DNA of 64,000 nt from Halorubrum sp. Atlit-26R. GTDB taxonomy: Archaea; Halobacteriota; Halobacteria; Halobacteriales; Haloferacaceae. Positions 29,190-37,133 of this stretch are shown here, piece after piece. A program made the position numbers and the translations under genes. The notes beneath the pieces are model-generated. The model saw only the letters and a list, made by a program, of their open reading frames with translations. It made no database searches and was not told where the DNA came from. Location: the NCBI RefSeq assembly GCF_003666015.1, contig NZ_QPLT01000002.1:186001-250000 (forward strand). The letters run 5' to 3'. The first letter of the stretch is position 1, and each line of letters starts with the position of its first letter.

Positions 29190-29402
29190 CTACTCCCGGG
29201 TGGCGTACCGGTACCCGACGGCGCCGACCGCGAGCAGGGCGGCGGCCGCGCCGACGAGGAACAGCGCGGTGCTGCCGGAGCCGTAGCCGTACGGAACGGG
29301 GAGATCGGTCCAGCGGTTCAACGCGAGGAGGGCGACCGCGAGGAGGGCGACGGCCGCGCCGACGGCCCTCCCGAGCGGGGAGTTCGATCGGCTGCCGGGC
29401 AT
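29190..29402 (-). CDS. Small two-helix membrane protein
   Basis: 70 residues from the ATG at 29400-29402. A short basic N-terminus is followed by AVGAAVALLAVALLALN and ALFLVGAAAALLAVGAVGY, two membrane helices joined by a Gly/Tyr-rich loop. Function unknown. It lies between the P450 and the zinc-ribbon gene, and composition and frame are consistent with a real gene. Confidence 0.55.
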   Translation of the reverse strand: MPGSRSNSPLGRAVGAAVALLAVALLALNRWTDLPVPYGYGSGSTALFLVGAAAALLAVGAVGYRYATRE

Positions 29403-29482
29403 ACGCGGCGATCCCGACGTTCGACTGAAATATCTTCCGGCGTGCCGGATGCTGCCGTCCGAACGAGGGTCGCTCCGACCGC

Positions 29483-29995
29483 TCACCAGAAGCCGCCGTC
29501 GGAGTCGTCCGGCCCGCCGCTCCGGCCCGAGCCGCCACCACCCGGTCCGCTCGGACCACGGGGACCGCTCGGTCGCGGGTCGGGATTGATCTCGACGGGC
29601 TCCGACTCCGCTCGCGGGTCGACCTCGCGGCCCTCCTCGTAGCGGACGAACGAGAGGTAGAAGGGCTCGCCGCAGCCGACGCCGCCGGCGTCGGGTTCCC
29701 GATACGGTTCGTCGCCGCCGACGTCGGACCCCCGAACCCCGTCGTGGGGGTCCCAGTCGACGCCGTCGCTCTCGCCGCAGACGAACCGGACGCCGTCCGC
29801 GTCGACCGCGTCGCCGTCCTCGCCGCTGTCCGCACCCCCACCTCCCCCCTCCGCGTCGAACGGCTCGGTCGGCGCGACGTAGGTCCACCCCTCCAGCGGG
29901 TACGGCGTCACCGACTTGTCCGCGAGGTATCCCTCACGTTCGAGCGCGACGAGCGTCCCGCAGTGCGGACAATAGTACGTGACCGGGTAGCTCAT
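29483..29995 (-). CDS. Zinc-ribbon protein with Gly/Pro-rich tail
   Basis: 170 residues. N-terminal YYCPHCG and later cysteines (FVCGES, GVGCGEPFY) suggest a zinc ribbon split by an acidic Gly-rich insert (residues about 48-70). The last 40 residues are Gly, Pro, Ser and Asp, ending in W. No enzymatic motif. It may bind nucleic acid or protein, and the family is not recognised. A TATA element at 30014-30022 fits its start. Confidence 0.65.
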   Translation of the reverse strand: MSYPVTYYCPHCGTLVALEREGYLADKSVTPYPLEGWTYVAPTEPFDAEGGGGGADSGEDGDAVDADGVRFVCGESDGVDWDPHDGVRGSDVGGDEPYREPDAGGVGCGEPFYLSFVRYEEGREVDPRAESEPVEINPDPRPSGPRGPSGPGGGGSGRSGGPDDSDGGFW

Positions 29996-30013
29996 ACCGC
30001 TCGTAGGGGATCC

Positions 30014-30022
30014 GTTTATAAA
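30014..30022. promoter_or_regulatory. TATA element between divergent genes
   Basis: GTTTATAAAC is nearly palindromic and could serve the zinc-ribbon gene (ATG at 29995) and the Tat hydrolase gene on the plus strand. For the latter, transcription would start near 30045. Confidence 0.5.
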
Positions 30023-30073
30023 CAGCCGTCGCCGACGCGTCAGCTATTTGATCGCTCGGGACCACGGTTCGAC

Positions 30074-30982
30074 ATCTCACCGGACACCTCCACTGCCGAC
30101 GATTCCGACGCATCGGACGATCCCTCCGGACTCGTCACGCGACGGCGACTCCTGTACGGCGTCGCGGGCGGAATCGGTCTCCTCGGAGGCGGCGGCCTCT
30201 ACGTCGCGAACGCGCTCGACGGCGACGCCGGCGGGTACGAGGCGCCCGAGACGCAGCCGATGGTGTCGACGCGCGGCCGCCTCGACGCCGACGAACCGGC
30301 GGAGCGGTCGGGGTCGTGGGCGTTCGACGGGGCCGACTCCGTGATCCTGTTCGTTCACGGTCTCGGCGCGGACGCCGAGTCGGCCCGCGACCTCGCGTAC
30401 ACCGCTCGGCTTGGGCTGGCGGCGGCGATGGAAACCGGCGGAGAGGCCAGCGACCGCCCCGTGATCGGCTACTCGTGGGCGTCGAACGTCGACTGGGGAC
30501 CGGCGAAGGAGACCGCCGACGCCAACGCCGTCCCGCTCGCCGACTGGCTGACCGCCTGGGCGGACGGCGACGGCCGGCCGGTCCACCTGTTCGCCCACTC
30601 GCTCGGCGCCCGCGTGACGGGGGAGACGCTCCGCGAACTCGCGGCCCGGGAGCGAACGGACGCCCTCGCCTCGGTCTCGCTGTTCGGCGGGGCGGTCCCG
30701 CACGACAGCGCCGCCGTCGACGGCCGATACGGCCCCGCGATCGCGGCGCTCGACGCGCCGGTCTACAACTTCCACAGCCGGAACGACCGCGTCCTCGGCT
30801 GGGTGTACCGCGCGTCGGACCGAACGCGCGCGGTCGGGCACGGCGGGCTCCCGGACTCCGCGACCGCCCCCGAGAACTACGCGGACGTCGACGTCACCGA
30901 CCTCGTCGCGGACCACTACTCGTACGTCGAGCCCGAAGAGGGATGCCTACCCCGCGCGGTCGACCGACTCGGGTTCGAGTAG
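30074..30982 (+). CDS. Tat-exported alpha/beta hydrolase, start codon abnormal
   Basis: The frame encodes a twin-arginine signal (TRRRLLYGVAGGIGLLGGGG) and then an alpha/beta hydrolase: the oxyanion region ILFVHGLGADAES, the nucleophile elbow HLFAHSLGARV, an Asp in RNDRVLGW, and a late HYSYVEP histidine. It is probably a surface lipase or esterase. No ATG, GTG or TTG exists in frame between the TATA box and the signal peptide. The best candidate is ATC at 30074-30076, one base from ATG, giving (M)SPDTSTADDSDAS. The next ATG (30260) would remove the signal. Either a start mutation, a sequencing error or a rare start codon is implied. Confidence 0.7.
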   Translation: MSPDTSTADDSDASDDPSGLVTRRRLLYGVAGGIGLLGGGGLYVANALDGDAGGYEAPETQPMVSTRGRLDADEPAERSGSWAFDGADSVILFVHGLGADAESARDLAYTARLGLAAAMETGGEASDRPVIGYSWASNVDWGPAKETADANAVPLADWLTAWADGDGRPVHLFAHSLGARVTGETLRELAARERTDALASVSLFGGAVPHDSAAVDGRYGPAIAALDAPVYNFHSRNDRVLGWVYRASDRTRAVGHGGLPDSATAPENYADVDVTDLVADHYSYVEPEEGCLPRAVDRLGFE

Positions 30983-31078
30983 TTCGCCGGCGCGGCGACC
31001 GCACCCTGGCGCCTCGGAGCGCCCCACCGCCGGCTCGCCCCCGGAACCCCTTTTACCGGCGCGGTCGACCGTTCGGGC

Positions 31079-31921
31079 ATGATCGACGAGACCGTCGCCG
31101 AGATCCGGGCGATGCGGACCCACAGCACGTCGGCGGTGGCCGTGAAGGCGACGCGGTCGCTCGCGGACCTCCTCGACCGCGAGTACGTGACCGTCGACGA
31201 GTTCGAGCGCGACCTCGAACACAACGCGGGCGTGTTGCGCCGGTCGAACCCCTCCCACGCCGCGCTCCACAACGCGATGCGCGACGTGGAACGCTCCATC
31301 GTCGGCGAGGCGACGAGCGTCGAGGGCGCGAAGCAGCTCTTGGAGGACGTGATCGCCCGCGTCGTCGACGACATCGAGACGGCGAAGGGCGAGGCGGCCG
31401 CCAACGCCGCCGAGCGCATCGAGGACGGCGACACGCTGCTCGTCCACGACTACTCGACGACGGTCTTAGAGGCGATCGAGAACGCCGCGCGCGACGGCGC
31501 GCACCTCACCGTCTACGTCACCGAGGCGCGCCCGCGGACGCTGGGCCGGAAGACCGCGCGCGTCCTCGCCGGGATATCCCGCGTCGAGACGCGGATGGTC
31601 GTCGACAGCGCGATGGGGTATGCCCTCCGCGACTGCGACCGCGTGCTGCTCGGGATCACCTGTATCACCGGCGGGACCTACTACAACCGGATCGGCACCT
31701 TCCCGCTGGTGGTCACCGCCCGCGAGCTCGGCGTCCCCGTCACGGCAGTCGGCTCGGGCGCGAAGACAATCGAGGAGTTCCGCTTCGAGAACGAGTTCCG
31801 CGACGCCGTCGAGGTGATGCGCGAGCCGGTCGAGGACGTGGAGATCGAGAACCCCAGCTACGACGCCACGCCGATCGGGATGATCGACATCGTGATCACC
31901 GACGACGGCGTCTGGAACTGA
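31079..31921 (+). CDS. eIF2B alpha/beta/delta-like family protein
   Basis: 280 residues. The fold is shown by the N-terminal helical part (AEIRAMRTHSTSAVAVKATR) and the Rossmann-like core with HDYSTTVLEAIENAA, VTEARPRTLGRK and GTYYNRIGTF near the ligand site. Archaeal members include ribose-1,5-bisphosphate isomerase, methylthioribose-1-phosphate isomerase and proteins named aIF2B. The exact reaction is not settled from sequence. A CTTTTACC element 22-30 bases upstream indicates a leaderless transcript. Confidence 0.85.
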   Translation: MIDETVAEIRAMRTHSTSAVAVKATRSLADLLDREYVTVDEFERDLEHNAGVLRRSNPSHAALHNAMRDVERSIVGEATSVEGAKQLLEDVIARVVDDIETAKGEAAANAAERIEDGDTLLVHDYSTTVLEAIENAARDGAHLTVYVTEARPRTLGRKTARVLAGISRVETRMVVDSAMGYALRDCDRVLLGITCITGGTYYNRIGTFPLVVTARELGVPVTAVGSGAKTIEEFRFENEFRDAVEVMREPVEDVEIENPSYDATPIGMIDIVITDDGVWN

Positions 31922-32064
31922 GCGGGGCACGGGCAAGTCGCGTGCCGCACCGATTATCGTCGTACTCCTCGAGCGCCGTCGTACCCGCTCGAACGCCGCG
32001 TAGCCGGCCGAACGACTCCGTGTAGCCCAAAACGCTTTGTGCGTGTACCGTGTTAACGGGTACA

Positions 32065-33051
32065 ATGAGCGTGCATCCGGGTTCGGCGGCGGTCTTTCAG
32101 ATTCCAGATCAGGGGGTGACGGGCGCGAACTGCGCGAGCGGCTGGTGCGAGCTGTGGGCGGTCGCGACCGAACCGGGAGCGATCACGGCGGTCGCGCTCG
32201 CCGGCGTGCTCGCGCTGGTCGCGTTCGCGTACGTCCGCGACGCCGAGTCGGCCTGCCGCCGCGAGCGACGGCGCGTCCTCGACGAGCGGGACGCGTTCGA
32301 GTCGTTCGCCGATCGGGTCGCGGGGATCGACACGGTCTCCGTCGCGACGGACGCGACGCCCTCGGGCGTGCCCGCCGGCGCGCTCCGCGGACTCGACGGT
32401 CCCGCCGGCGGACGACGCCCCGGGGGCGGGCCGGCCGCCGACAACGCGACGCTGAGGCGGGTGATGGCCGCGTACCACGACACGGTGTTGTCGCTGCCCC
32501 ACTACCGGGCCGAGTACGACGAGTCGGCCGCGGAGAGCCTGGCCGCGGAGCTCGGCCCGGACACCGCGACCGCGCTGGCGTCCGACGGCGGGCTGTCGAG
32601 CGGCGCGCGGTCGGCGCTCGTCGACCGGAGTCGCCGCGCAGCCGAGGCGCGCGAGCGACTCGCCGACGCGATAGACGAAGAGATCGGCGAGCTGGGCGAC
32701 CGAGAGGCGACGCTGTCGTCGATCGACCGCCGCCGCCGCCGGCTGATCGGTCACTTGGAAGGGATCCGTTCCGGCCGGGAGACCGACGCGGCGATCGACG
32801 TCTGGAACCGGTTAGCGGAACTCGAAGGGGAGTGCGACGACCTCGCCGCCGATCGGCAGCGCTCGCTCGACGACCCGCCGCTGACCCCCGAAACGGCGCT
32901 CGACGGCGACCACGAGCGCCCGTTCTACGACTACCTCTACGGCTCCACCGACGGGCCGCGCTACCCGGTCCTCGCGCAGATCGCGGAGGTCGCCGACGGG
33001 ATCCGCGCGGACAGAGACCGTGTCAGTACGCGGATCGCCGGCGGTCGCTGA
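32065..33051 (+). CDS. DUF7260-like membrane-anchored coiled protein
   Basis: 328 residues from the ATG at 32065. One membrane helix (AITAVALAGVLALVAFAYVR, about residues 40-58) is followed by a long, highly charged helical region (RRERRRVLDERDAFESFADR and later RRRRLIGHLEG) with heptad-like spacing. No signal peptide or catalytic motif. Similar to haloarchaeal DUF7260 proteins as I recall them. Function unknown. It is followed by the acyl-CoA synthetase gene on the same strand. Confidence 0.65.
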   Translation: MSVHPGSAAVFQIPDQGVTGANCASGWCELWAVATEPGAITAVALAGVLALVAFAYVRDAESACRRERRRVLDERDAFESFADRVAGIDTVSVATDATPSGVPAGALRGLDGPAGGRRPGGGPAADNATLRRVMAAYHDTVLSLPHYRAEYDESAAESLAAELGPDTATALASDGGLSSGARSALVDRSRRAAEARERLADAIDEEIGELGDREATLSSIDRRRRRLIGHLEGIRSGRETDAAIDVWNRLAELEGECDDLAADRQRSLDDPPLTPETALDGDHERPFYDYLYGSTDGPRYPVLAQIAEVADGIRADRDRVSTRIAGGR

Positions 33052-33170
33052 CCGCCTGGTAGTCGCGGTTCGTCCGCTGAGCGCCTACTGACTGCCCAAC
33101 GGCCGCTCCGAGCGGAGAGAAACTCAAAACTACCGGATTGTTTATGAAGGTAGGGCGGGACTGAGCGTGT

Positions 33171-35306
33171 ATGAGCTGGCAAGCGGCGGAACGAGCGTTC
33201 ACGGACGACGCGGTCGCCCGGGAGACGCTCCCCGAGATGTTCGAACGCACCGCGGAGCGACACGCGGACCGGATCGCGCAGCGGTACAAGGGGGGAATCC
33301 ACGACCGGTCGCTCGTCGCCGCCGGGGTCGTTCCGGAGGCGCCCGCGGGCGAGTACGCCGACCTGACGTATACCGAGATGCGCGGGATCGTCCGGAACCT
33401 CGCCGCGGGCTTCCGCGAACTCGGCGTCGACGACGACACGCGGGTGGCGATGTACTCACGGACGCGCATGGAGTGGGCCCAGACCGACTTCGCGGCGCTG
33501 GCCGCGGGCGCCGTCGTGACGACCGTCTACGCCTCGTCGTCGCCGAGGCAGTTGCGCTACCTGCTGGAGGACCCCGAGGCGACCGTCGTCGTCGCCGAGG
33601 GCCGCGAGATGCTCGAGGACGTGCTCGCGGTGCGCGGCGACCTCGACCACGACCTCGACGCGATCGTGACCGTCGACGACGTGGACGCAGACGAGATCTC
33701 GGCCGCGGACGTCGGGATCGACGCCGACGCGCTCGACGACGGCGCGCTCGACGACGTGTACACTCTCGGCGAGGTCCACGAGCGCGGCGCCGACGCGTTC
33801 GACGAGGCGGCCTACGAGGGGTGGATCGACGCGGCCGACGTCGGCGACCTCGCCAGCCTCATCTACACCTCCGGGACCACCGGGAAGCCGAAGGGCGTCC
33901 GGCTCACGCACGCGAACTTCCGGGACAACGTCTCGCAGTGTTACCGGCGGTTCGCGGACCGACCGGACCGCGACCCGGACGTGCCGGGGATCTCCGCGGA
34001 GACGACCACCCTCTCGTTCCTCCCGCTCGCGCACGTCTTCGAGCGGATGGCGGGCCACTACATGATGTTCGCCGCGGGCGCGACGGTCGCGTACGCGGAG
34101 AGCCCCGACACGCTCCGGGAGGACTTCGGGCTGGTGCGCCCGACGACGACGACCAGCGTCCCGCGCGTCTACGAGAAGCTGTACGACGCGATCCGCGAGC
34201 AGGCGAGCGAGTCGCCGGTCAAGGAGCGCATCTTCGAGTGGGCGGTCGACGTGGGGCGCGCCCACCACGAGGCCGACGACCCCGGCGCCCTGCTCGACGC
34301 CAAGCGCGCGGTCGCCGACCGCCTCGTCTTCTCGTCGGTCCGGGACGCGATCGGCGGCAACGTCGACTTCTTCATCTCGGGCGGCGGGTCGCTGTCGGCG
34401 GAGCTGTGCGCGCTGTACCACGCGATGGACCTCCCGATCTTGGAGGGGTACGGCCTCACGGAGACCTCGCCCGTCATCAGCGTCAACCCGCCGGAGGCGC
34501 CGAAGGTCGGCACGATCGGCCCGCCGGTCGTGAACACCGAGATCGCGATCGACGGCTCCGTCGTGGGCCAGGAGGTCGCGGACCTGGCGGGCGACGTCGG
34601 CGAGCTGCTCGTCCGCGGGCCGCAGGTGACCGACGGCTACTGGAACCGCCCGGACGCGACCGCGGAGGCGTTCGTCGACGCAGACGACCTCCCGGACGAC
34701 GCCGTCACCGCCGGGACCCCGCCCGACGAGCGCGTCGGCGTCGACGGGGACGGAACCGACGACGCGGACGACGGCAAGACCGCCCGAGAAGCCGACGCGG
34801 CGGCGGCCGCCGCGGACCCGTGGTTCCGCACCGGCGACATCGTCCAGCTCCGACCGGACGGGTACGTCGCCTTCCGCGAGCGCGCCAAGCAGTTACTCGT
34901 GCTCTCGACCGGGAAGAACGTCGCGCCCGGGCCGATCGAGGACCGCTTCGCCGCCAACGAGTTCGTCGAGCAGTGCGTCGTCCTCGGGGACGGCCGGAAG
35001 TTCGTCTCCGCGCTCATCGTGCCCAGCTTCGAGAAGGTCGCGGCGTGGGCCGACGCCGAGGGTATCGACCTGCCCGACGAGCGCGCCGAGGTCTGCCGGG
35101 ACGACCGCGTCCGCGAGCGGATTCAATCGGAGGTCGACCGCGTGAACGAGGAGTTCGAATCGTACGAGAAGATCAAGCAGTTCCGGCTCGTCGAGGAGGA
35201 GTTCACCGAGGACAACGACCTGCTCACGCCGACGATGAAGAAGAAGCGGCGGAACATCTTGGACCGGTTCGCCGACGAGGTCGAGATGATATACGAAGAG
35301 TCCTGA
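33171..35306 (+). CDS. Long-chain fatty-acid-CoA ligase (AMP-dependent synthetase)
   Basis: 711 residues, in the FadD15/ACSL size class. ATP-binding LIYTSGTTGKPKG at about residues 230-242, LPLAHVFERMAGHY, the adenylate motif GYGLTETSPVIS, and the C-terminal RAKQLLVLSTGKNVAPGPIE and KRRNILDRF are all present. It activates long-chain acids to acyl-CoA. A poorly conserved, Asp/Ala-rich insert of about 45 residues (around 510-550) lies before FRTGDIVQL. The TTTATG element at about 33140 supports a leaderless start. Confidence 0.9.
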   Translation: MSWQAAERAFTDDAVARETLPEMFERTAERHADRIAQRYKGGIHDRSLVAAGVVPEAPAGEYADLTYTEMRGIVRNLAAGFRELGVDDDTRVAMYSRTRMEWAQTDFAALAAGAVVTTVYASSSPRQLRYLLEDPEATVVVAEGREMLEDVLAVRGDLDHDLDAIVTVDDVDADEISAADVGIDADALDDGALDDVYTLGEVHERGADAFDEAAYEGWIDAADVGDLASLIYTSGTTGKPKGVRLTHANFRDNVSQCYRRFADRPDRDPDVPGISAETTTLSFLPLAHVFERMAGHYMMFAAGATVAYAESPDTLREDFGLVRPTTTTSVPRVYEKLYDAIREQASESPVKERIFEWAVDVGRAHHEADDPGALLDAKRAVADRLVFSSVRDAIGGNVDFFISGGGSLSAELCALYHAMDLPILEGYGLTETSPVISVNPPEAPKVGTIGPPVVNTEIAIDGSVVGQEVADLAGDVGELLVRGPQVTDGYWNRPDATAEAFVDADDLPDDAVTAGTPPDERVGVDGDGTDDADDGKTAREADAAAAAADPWFRTGDIVQLRPDGYVAFRERAKQLLVLSTGKNVAPGPIEDRFAANEFVEQCVVLGDGRKFVSALIVPSFEKVAAWADAEGIDLPDERAEVCRDDRVRERIQSEVDRVNEEFESYEKIKQFRLVEEEFTEDNDLLTPTMKKKRRNILDRFADEVEMIYEES

Positions 35307-35335
35307 GCGTCTGGGGAGGGCGACCTCCCGCTCAG

Positions 35336-36646
35336 TCAGTCGTCGCTCGGCACCGGGTCGGCGCCGTCGGCGCCGGCGGCGTCGGAACGCGCCTCGTCGA
35401 CCGGGTCGCCGAACGCGTACACCGTGTTGTGCCCGGTCACCTCGACGGTGAGGAAGTCGCCGACCGCGACGCCGCGGTCGCTCGCGTTCTGGACGATGAT
35501 CTGTCGGTAGGCGCCGTCGCGGCACTTCACCGAGTCGCCGGTCCCCTCCTCGACGACGAGGACCTCGAACCGGTCGCCGACCATCGACTCGTACGCCTCG
35601 CCGACGACCTCCATCTTCAGCTCGGACATCGCCTTCGAGCGCTCCTTCTTGACGGTCCCGCCGAGTCCCTTCATGTCGGCGGCGTCGGTGCCGGGGCGCT
35701 TCGAGAAGCGGGTGACGTTGATCTTCTCGGGGCGGACTTCGGCGAGCAGGTCCATCGACAGCTCGTGGTCGGCCTCGTCCTCGGTGGGGAAGCCGACGAT
35801 GAAGTCGGTCGAGAGCGTCCAGTGGTCGAGCCGGTCGTCGAACGTCTCGACGACCTCGCGGAACTTCTCGACCCGGTGCTGCCGGCGCATGTCCTCCAGC
35901 ACGTCGTCGGAGCCGGACTGGACGGGGGCGTGGATGAAGTCGTACAGCTCCTCGTTCTCCGCGAACACGTCGGCCAGATCCTCGTGAATGCCGTGAATAC
36001 CGCCGGGGTTCGCCATCCCGAGCCGGACCCGGAACTCGCCGTCGATGTCGCAGATGCGGTCGAGCAGTTCGGGGAGCTTCCGGTCGCCGTCGTCCCAGCC
36101 GTAGACGCCCGTGTCCTGACCGGTGACGCGGATCTCCTTCGCGCCGGCGTGGACCAGGGCCCGGGCCTTCTCGACGTTCTCCTCGACCGACGGGGAGTCG
36201 ACGCGGCCGGTGGCGAACTTGGTGATGCAGTACGAGCAGTTGCTCATACAGCCGCGGGCGATGGGGAGGATGCCGACGACGCCGTCGAGGACCGGTTCGG
36301 CGTCGGGGGTGACCGTCGGGCACTCGCCGTTGAGCACGTAGGAGGGGACCTCGTCCCAGTGGAGGATCTCGGCGTCGACGTCGGCCTCGGCGAACATCTC
36401 GCCCTGCGCGAGCGCCATACAGCCGGTGACGACGAGCTCGGCCGTCATATCCGACAGCTCCTCGGCGCGGCGGAGCATGTTTCGCTCGGTCTTCTCGACG
36501 ACGGTACAGGTGTTGAGGATGGCGACGTCCGCGTCTTCGGGGCCGTCGGCCGGGCGGTGCCCCCCGTCGCGGAGGGCGCGCTCGATCTCCCGGCTCTCTC
36601 CCCGGTTCGAGCTACAGCCGTACGTTTCGATGTGGTACGTCGCCAT
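35336..36646 (-). CDS. tRNA t6A37 methylthiotransferase (CDKAL1/MtaB-like radical SAM enzyme)
   Basis: 436 residues. The N-terminal UPF0004 domain (YHIETYGCSSNRGESREIE) supplies three cysteines for one iron-sulfur cluster (YGC, NTC, TGC). The radical SAM motif RGCMSNCSYC binds the second. The C-terminal TRAM-like part (DRFEVLVVEEGTGDSVKCRD) binds tRNA. It converts t6A at position 37 of ANN-decoding tRNAs to ms2t6A. It converges with the acyl-CoA synthetase gene. Confidence 0.92.
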   Translation of the reverse strand: MATYHIETYGCSSNRGESREIERALRDGGHRPADGPEDADVAILNTCTVVEKTERNMLRRAEELSDMTAELVVTGCMALAQGEMFAEADVDAEILHWDEVPSYVLNGECPTVTPDAEPVLDGVVGILPIARGCMSNCSYCITKFATGRVDSPSVEENVEKARALVHAGAKEIRVTGQDTGVYGWDDGDRKLPELLDRICDIDGEFRVRLGMANPGGIHGIHEDLADVFAENEELYDFIHAPVQSGSDDVLEDMRRQHRVEKFREVVETFDDRLDHWTLSTDFIVGFPTEDEADHELSMDLLAEVRPEKINVTRFSKRPGTDAADMKGLGGTVKKERSKAMSELKMEVVGEAYESMVGDRFEVLVVEEGTGDSVKCRDGAYRQIIVQNASDRGVAVGDFLTVEVTGHNTVYAFGDPVDEARSDAAGADGADPVPSDD

Positions 36647-36739
36647 CGGAGTGCGCTTACTACCGGTCCCGGGGGCAAAAGCGCGACGGATCGGGGCGTC
36701 GGTTCGTCGGCGGGGCGTCAGTTCGGCGGCCTGCGGGGC

Positions 36740-37060
36740 TCAGTCCTCGGCGACCGCGGCGGCCGGCGCGTCGGCCTCGGAGGCGGACTCGGCGGTCGCC
36801 TCCGGCTCGTCGACGGGGTCACGTTCGGCGGGCGGCACGGCCTGGTAGACCGAGCGGCGGGCGTCGCGGGGGCACAGCCCCTCCTCGACGAGGCCGACCT
36901 CGGTGAGCTTCTCGACCGCGAACCGGACGGTGCGCGTCGAGAGGCGCGTCTCCTCGGCGAGGCCGGTCTGGTCGAACCGACCCTCGGCGTCGAGCACGTA
37001 GTAGACCAGCTTGGCGCTCGGCGGGAGCGGTTCGAGCAGCTCGCGAGTTCCTTCGTCCAT
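36740..37060 (-). CDS. Winged-helix transcriptional regulator (MarR/TrmB-like domain)
   Basis: 106 residues. LEPLPPSAKLVYYVLDAEGR, then QTGLAEETRLSTRTVRFAVE and KLTEVGLVEEGLC form a winged helix-turn-helix domain. The tail is acidic and Ala-rich. The start codon is flanked by ACGTTACGTAC (37061-37071), a repeat of ACGT that could be an autoregulatory site. Targets unknown. It lies between the methylthiotransferase and the sensor kinase, all on the same strand. Confidence 0.8.
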   Translation of the reverse strand: MDEGTRELLEPLPPSAKLVYYVLDAEGRFDQTGLAEETRLSTRTVRFAVEKLTEVGLVEEGLCPRDARRSVYQAVPPAERDPVDEPEATAESASEADAPAAAVAED

Positions 37061-37133
37061 ACGTTACGTACAGGGGCGAATCGCGCATAACCGTGGCCCG
37101 CCTGTGCGCCCGGTGCGCACGCCAACCTGCTTT

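Noticed and set aside
30048-30344. TTG-initiated frame at the Tat hydrolase start
   Set aside because: Different frame from the hydrolase, Arg/Ser/Pro-rich and without motif. It does not supply the missing start.
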